Source: Paracoccaceae bacterium (lineage in GTDB: Bacteria > Pseudomonadota > Alphaproteobacteria > Rhodobacterales > Rhodobacteraceae). From it: a DNA stretch of 38,610 nucleotides. The translations under genes and the position numbers were made by a program. The stretch lies in assembly GCA_020630695.1 (NCBI GenBank), contig JAHDIS010000039.1:1-38610 (forward strand), given 5' to 3'. Of this stretch, positions 35,424-38,610 are shown piece by piece (the first letter of the stretch is position 1; each line of letters begins with the position of its first letter). A model generated the notes under the pieces. That model was not told the DNA's origin. It worked only from the letters and a program-made list of their open reading frames with translations, and did no database searches.

Positions 35424-36284
35424 ATGACCAAGCGAGTGGAAATCTTTGAAGTCGGGCCGCGGGACGGTTTGCAGAACGAAGCGGTTCATATCGCGACGCA
35501 GGACAAAATCGCTTTGGTCGATTGCTTGTCGGATGCGGGCTTTTCCCGGATCGAATGCGCGTCGTTTGTCAGCCCAAAGTGGGTGCCGCAGATGGCGGAC
35601 AGTGCCGAGGTTCTGTCTGGAATTCGCCGGGCCACGGGTGTGCGCTATGCGGCTCTGACCCCGAACATGAAAGGTCTGGAGCGGGCTTTGGCGGCCAAGG
35701 CAGACGAAGTGGCAATCTTTGGTTCGGCGTCCGAAGGGTTTTCACAGGCCAATATCAACGCCAGCATAGCCGACAGCCTGGAACGCTTTGCACCCGTCGC
35801 TGCTGCGGCCCGAGATGCCGGAGTGCCGGTGCGTGGCTACGTGTCCTGTGTAGTGGAATGTCCCTATGACGGCGCGGTTGGTCCGGCGCAGGTCGCGCGG
35901 GTCGCCCGGGCCTTGCTGGACATGGGCTGCTACGAGATCAGTCTGGGCGACACGATAGGCCGCGCCCATCCCGATTCCGTTGACCGTATGCTCGGTGCCG
36001 TGGGCGCTGTCATTCCCGCTGAAAAGCTGGCGGGGCATTTTCACGACACCTCAGGGCGAGCGTTGGACAACATTGAAGTGGCACTCCAGCACGGCGTGCG
36101 GGTTTTTGATGCTGCGGTCGGTGGTCTTGGGGGATGTCCTTATGCGCCGGGGGCGGCGGGCAATGTGGCGACAGAAGCCGTGCACCGGCGTCTTGAGCAA
36201 ATGGGATACGAAACCGGGCTGAACATCGCCGTTCTAGAGCGTGCAGCGGCGCGCGCGCAGGCAATGCGCAGCAGCAGTGAATGA
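35424..36284 (+). CDS. Hydroxymethylglutaryl-CoA lyase
   Basis: This 286-residue TIM-barrel enzyme cleaves 3-hydroxy-3-methylglutaryl-CoA to acetyl-CoA and acetoacetate, the last step of leucine breakdown. The family motifs are EVGPRDGLQNE (with the catalytic Arg and metal Asp), HFHDTSGRALDN (metal His pair), and the signature GGLGGCPYAPGAAGN with catalytic Cys238. An AAAGGCAGG ribosome site precedes the ATG. It corresponds to liuE in Pseudomonas and mvaB in other annotations. Confidence 0.96.
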   Translation: MTKRVEIFEVGPRDGLQNEAVHIATQDKIALVDCLSDAGFSRIECASFVSPKWVPQMADSAEVLSGIRRATGVRYAALTPNMKGLERALAAKADEVAIFGSASEGFSQANINASIADSLERFAPVAAAARDAGVPVRGYVSCVVECPYDGAVGPAQVARVARALLDMGCYEISLGDTIGRAHPDSVDRMLGAVGAVIPAEKLAGHFHDTSGRALDNIEVALQHGVRVFDAAVGGLGGCPYAPGAAGNVATEAVHRRLEQMGYETGLNIAVLERAAARAQAMRSSSE

Positions 36285-36314
36285 TCCTTTCGTTTGATAT
36301 TCTGAGGATAGACA

Positions 36315-37097
36315 ATGACCCAATTCATTGAAACCGAGATCGATGCGCGCGGCGTTGCCACGCTTTGGCTGGCGCGTGAAGACAAGCATAATGCTCTGTC
36401 GGCCGATATGATGACGCAGTTGGAAGAGGCGGCGCGGCGTTTGGCACAGGACAGCGATGTTCGGGTGGTGGTCTTGGCCGCGCGCGGCAAGACATTCTGT
36501 GCCGGGGGCGATCTTGCATGGATGCGCGATCAGATGGCCATGGACGCCGACACGAGACGGTCTGAATCTGCGCGCATCGCGACCGCACTGATGGCGCTCT
36601 ATGAACTGCCGCAACCCTTGATCGGGCGCCTTCACGGCAATGCCTTTGGGGGCGGTGTTGGGCTGGCCTCGGTCTGCGACGTGGCGCTGGGCGCTGCGGG
36701 CATCAAGATGGGGCTGACCGAAACAAAGCTCGGTCTCATTCCTGCGAACATCGGTCCCTATGTCATTGCCCGCATGGGTGGCACCCGCGCTCGAGAGGTT
36801 TTTATGAATGCGCGGCTCTTTGATGCGGACGAAGCTGTGCGCCTGAACCTTTTGACCCGTGCCGTTGCGGCGGAGGATCTCGATGATGCGGTCGAGGAAG
36901 CAATCAGGCCCTATCTGTCCTGCGCTCCCGGCGCGGTGTCTGAAGCCAAGGCGCTCTTGCGCATGCTGGAAGGGCGGATAACCCAGGAACACGTCGATCT
37001 TGCCATTGATGCGCTGGCACGGCGCTGGGAAACCAGCGAAGCGCGCGATGGAATCGCTGCGTTTTTCGACAAACGTCCTGCGCCGTGGGCTGGTTAA
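36315..37097 (+). CDS. Crotonase-family hydratase, probable methylglutaconyl-CoA hydratase
   Basis: This 260-residue crotonase-fold enzyme has both oxyanion-hole stretches (FCAGGDLAWMRDQM and GNAFGGGVGLASVCD) and the TETKLGLIPANIGPYV segment that carries catalytic residues. Sequence alone would allow enoyl-CoA hydratase, but its place at the end of a complete ivd-mcc-HMG-lyase operon points to methylglutaconyl-CoA hydratase (liuC). A TGAGGA site precedes the ATG. No strong terminator follows directly. Confidence 0.92.
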   Translation: MTQFIETEIDARGVATLWLAREDKHNALSADMMTQLEEAARRLAQDSDVRVVVLAARGKTFCAGGDLAWMRDQMAMDADTRRSESARIATALMALYELPQPLIGRLHGNAFGGGVGLASVCDVALGAAGIKMGLTETKLGLIPANIGPYVIARMGGTRAREVFMNARLFDADEAVRLNLLTRAVAAEDLDDAVEEAIRPYLSCAPGAVSEAKALLRMLEGRITQEHVDLAIDALARRWETSEARDGIAAFFDKRPAPWAG

Positions 37098-37306
37098 ATC
37101 TTACGGTGCTGTGAACAGAGACCCTAAAAGCAATGCTTATAGCGGCCAAAATGTACATTCTGGAATGCGCATGTAATCCGAACGGGTAGTTTGTTCAGAC
37201 CATCGCGCGTTTCCCAAGTCTGATGCGTAGATGCAGCGCCAAAGCCTGACAGGTATCTTGAAAAGGCAAGCGGGGATGCTTGAGAAGAGACAGTCAGGTA
37301 CGAGCG

Positions 37307-37585
37307 ATGATCAAGATCGGACTATCCAGATTTACACGCAGACGCGGAACGTCTTTCTTTGAGAAAAGGAAAGCAAAGCGTGTTCAGACCCACGAAGCCT
37401 GCACCGAGACATCGGCAGATGTGGCGAAAAGGGTCGACTATCAGGATATTCAACAAATGCTCGAAGAGGCAGATCTTGATTCCAACAGCATCGCGCGAGC
37501 CCGGAAACAGAACCAGGCCAGCGCGTATGTTAAACCCGACCAAGGTGAGCTTTGGCAGTTGCGTAAAGTGTTGACTGCGCCATAG
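37307..37585 (+). CDS. Small hypothetical protein
   Basis: This ORF of 92 residues begins with a basic stretch (FTRRRGTSFFEKRKAKR) and continues with an acidic helical part (DYQDIQQMLEEADLD). It has no signal or membrane segment and I recognise no family. A TTG at 37280 could extend it by nine residues; the ribosome site is weak either way. It lies alone between the leucine operon and a strong terminator placed 48 bases after its stop, which supports a real transcript ending there. Confidence 0.45.
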   Translation: MIKIGLSRFTRRRGTSFFEKRKAKRVQTHEACTETSADVAKRVDYQDIQQMLEEADLDSNSIARARKQNQASAYVKPDQGELWQLRKVLTAP

Positions 37586-37632
37586 GCGATGGAACGGTCG
37601 CTCCGGCAAGCCAGACTCACATGACTCGTTAT

Positions 37633-37661
37633 CGGCCCTGCGCATCGCGCAGGGCCGTTTT
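37633..37661 (+). terminator. Rho-independent terminator
   Basis: CGGCCCTGCGC-ATC-GCGCAGGGCCG is a perfect 11-bp stem with a three-base loop, followed by TTTT. It follows the small hypothetical gene and insulates nuoA from the leucine operon. Confidence 0.92.
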
Positions 37662-37759
37662 CCTTTGCTCACAAATATATCAAATGCAGCGCGACCCATC
37701 CGCGCGGTCAGATATGCATTCCGTGCGCTGCGGCGGCTGGTATCCCTCTGCAAATCAAT

Positions 37760-37817
37760 AACATATTCCCCCGAAACCCGGGGCAGAGGACAACATTTTG
37801 CAGGGAATGAATATGTT
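37760..37817. repeat. Long inverted repeat upstream of nuoA
   Basis: AACATATTC at 37760-37768 is the exact reverse complement of GAATATGTT at 37809-37817. Inside lies CCCC-CGAAACC-CGGGG with its own hairpin potential. The element begins 150 bases before nuoA, and a weak TTGACC at 37827 lies just after it. It could be a regulatory or transcript structure; it is not a terminator. Confidence 0.5.
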
Positions 37818-37909
37818 TTCGGCTTGTTGACCCTTCGGCGTCACAAGGATAAGTCACAACTCAGCCAACAGGTGCGGTCTGCGCGCCATTCAAAAGGGAG
37901 CCATCTGTC

Positions 37910-38275
37910 GTGGAAGAGATGCTCAGGGAATACCTTCCCATTCTCGTATTTTTGGCCATTGCAATCGGGCTCGGGCTTGTCCTGATCCTTGCTGCCGTCA
38001 TCATCGCGGTTCGAAACCCGGATCCGGAAAAAGTGTCGGCCTACGAATGCGGGTTTAATGCCTTTGACGATGCGCGGATGAAGTTCGATGTCCGGTTCTA
38101 TCTGGTCTCGATCCTCTTCATCATTTTCGATCTGGAAATTGCTTTTCTGTTCCCCTGGGCTGTCGCCTTCAAGGACGTAAGCATGGTGGGGTTCTGGTCG
38201 ATGATGGTGTTCCTTGGCGTGCTGACCATCGGCTTTGCCTATGAATGGAAGAAGGGAGCGCTCGAATGGGAGTGA
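37910..38275 (+). CDS. nuoA: NADH-quinone oxidoreductase subunit A
   Basis: NuoA is a three-helix membrane subunit of respiratory complex I near the quinone site. The 121-residue product shows the conserved loop [24 protein letters not shown] and the helix [12 protein letters not shown]. The start is a GTG ([12 protein letters not shown] read as Met) with an AAAAGGGAG site about 10 bases upstream; this N-terminus matches the usual Rhodobacterales form. Its end overlaps nuoB by 10 bases. It is the first gene of the nuo operon. Confidence 0.96.
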   Translation: MEEMLREYLPILVFLAIAIGLGLVLILAAVIIAVRNPDPEKVSAYECGFNAFDDARMKFDVRFYLVSILFIIFDLEIAFLFPWAVAFKDVSMVGFWSMMVFLGVLTIGFAYEWKKGALEWE

Positions 38276-38610
38276 TGACCGGAGCCAACACGGCCGGGTT
38301 TGACCGCGAGGTTGCCACCCAGGACCTGAACCGCGAGTTGCAGGACAAAGGTTTCCTGCTGACGTCGACCGAGGATATCATCAACTGGGCGCGCACAGGC
38401 TCGCTTCACTGGATGACATTTGGTCTGGCATGCTGCGCGGTTGAAATGATGCATACGGCCATGCCGCGCTATGACATGGAACGCTTTGGCACGGCGCCAC
38501 GTGCCTCCCCGCGTCAGTCAGACCTGATGATCGTTGCCGGCACGCTGACCAACAAAATGGCCCCGGCGCTGCGCAAGGTCTACGACCAGATGCCAGAGCC
38601 GCGTTACGTG
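38266..38610 (+). CDS. nuoB: NADH-quinone oxidoreductase subunit B, partial
   Basis: NuoB carries the N2 iron-sulfur cluster that reduces quinone. The first 115 residues are in the window and the rest lies beyond the right edge. Visible family motifs are [17 protein letters not shown], whose tandem Cys are two of the four N2 ligands, [30 protein letters not shown] and [17 protein letters not shown]. The ATG at 38266 is inside the end of nuoA, the usual coupling. Confidence 0.97.
   Translation, partial: MGVMTGANTAGFDREVATQDLNRELQDKGFLLTSTEDIINWARTGSLHWMTFGLACCAVEMMHTAMPRYDMERFGTAPRASPRQSDLMIVAGTLTNKMAPALRKVYDQMPEPRYV

Overview
The window looks like the chromosome of an alphaproteobacterium of the order Rhodobacterales (Roseobacter-like). 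The evidence is moderately high GC, an RNase E with an acidic insert in its S1 domain and a C-terminal Gly-Trp-Trp motif, Hfq followed by HflX, a short Hfq, a Mth938-family gene next to secDF, and a NuoA typical of that group. Apart from one frameshifted gene cut by the left edge, genes are dense, intact and often translationally coupled. I see no insertion sequence, prophage, CRISPR array, rRNA or tRNA.

Layout. 1-936 (minus): a membrane-anchored pentapeptide-repeat protein that runs off the left edge and appears to carry a one-base frameshift. 1158-4080: yajC-secD-secF (Sec export), then a TauE/SafE permease and a Mth938-family protein. 5351-9942: trkA-trkH (potassium uptake), then hfq-hflX (RNA chaperone and ribosome-rescue GTPase). 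10076-13382: an MFS transporter and a Kef-type potassium/proton antiporter with a His-rich loop. 13418-16824 (minus): a coupled pair, an Ntn-type penicillin/AHL acylase and an APH-like kinase. 16963-19964: a beta-hydroxyacid dehydrogenase, two VOC proteins, a GNAT acetyltransferase and a WYL regulator divergent from the second VOC gene, with a perfect palindrome between them. 20456-23434: rne behind a long structured leader and ended by a strong terminator. 23615-26146: a divergent peptidoglycan pair, a DUF882 (MepK-like) endopeptidase and an L,D-transpeptidase.

26317-37097 is a leucine/isovalerate catabolic operon: isovaleryl-CoA dehydrogenase, an acyl-CoA synthetase, both subunits of methylcrotonyl-CoA carboxylase, HMG-CoA lyase and a crotonase that is probably the methylglutaconyl-CoA hydratase. 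Together these cover isovaleryl-CoA to acetyl-CoA plus acetoacetate. Several small exported or membrane proteins, a secreted nuclease, a GST and a 26-residue ORF coupled at both ends are interleaved. A good sigma70-type promoter overlapped by a TGAAC-N4-GTTCA palindrome precedes the operon. The right end (37910-38610) starts the complex I operon (nuoA, partial nuoB), behind a strong terminator and a long inverted repeat.

The enzymes and machines are known families; I did not find a clearly new multi-gene system. The observations most worth following are regulatory or small: the liu promoter-operator, the coupled 26-aa ORF, the palindrome between the WYL and VOC genes, the rne and nuoA leader structures, the frameshifted pentapeptide gene, and the exported passengers in the leucine operon.
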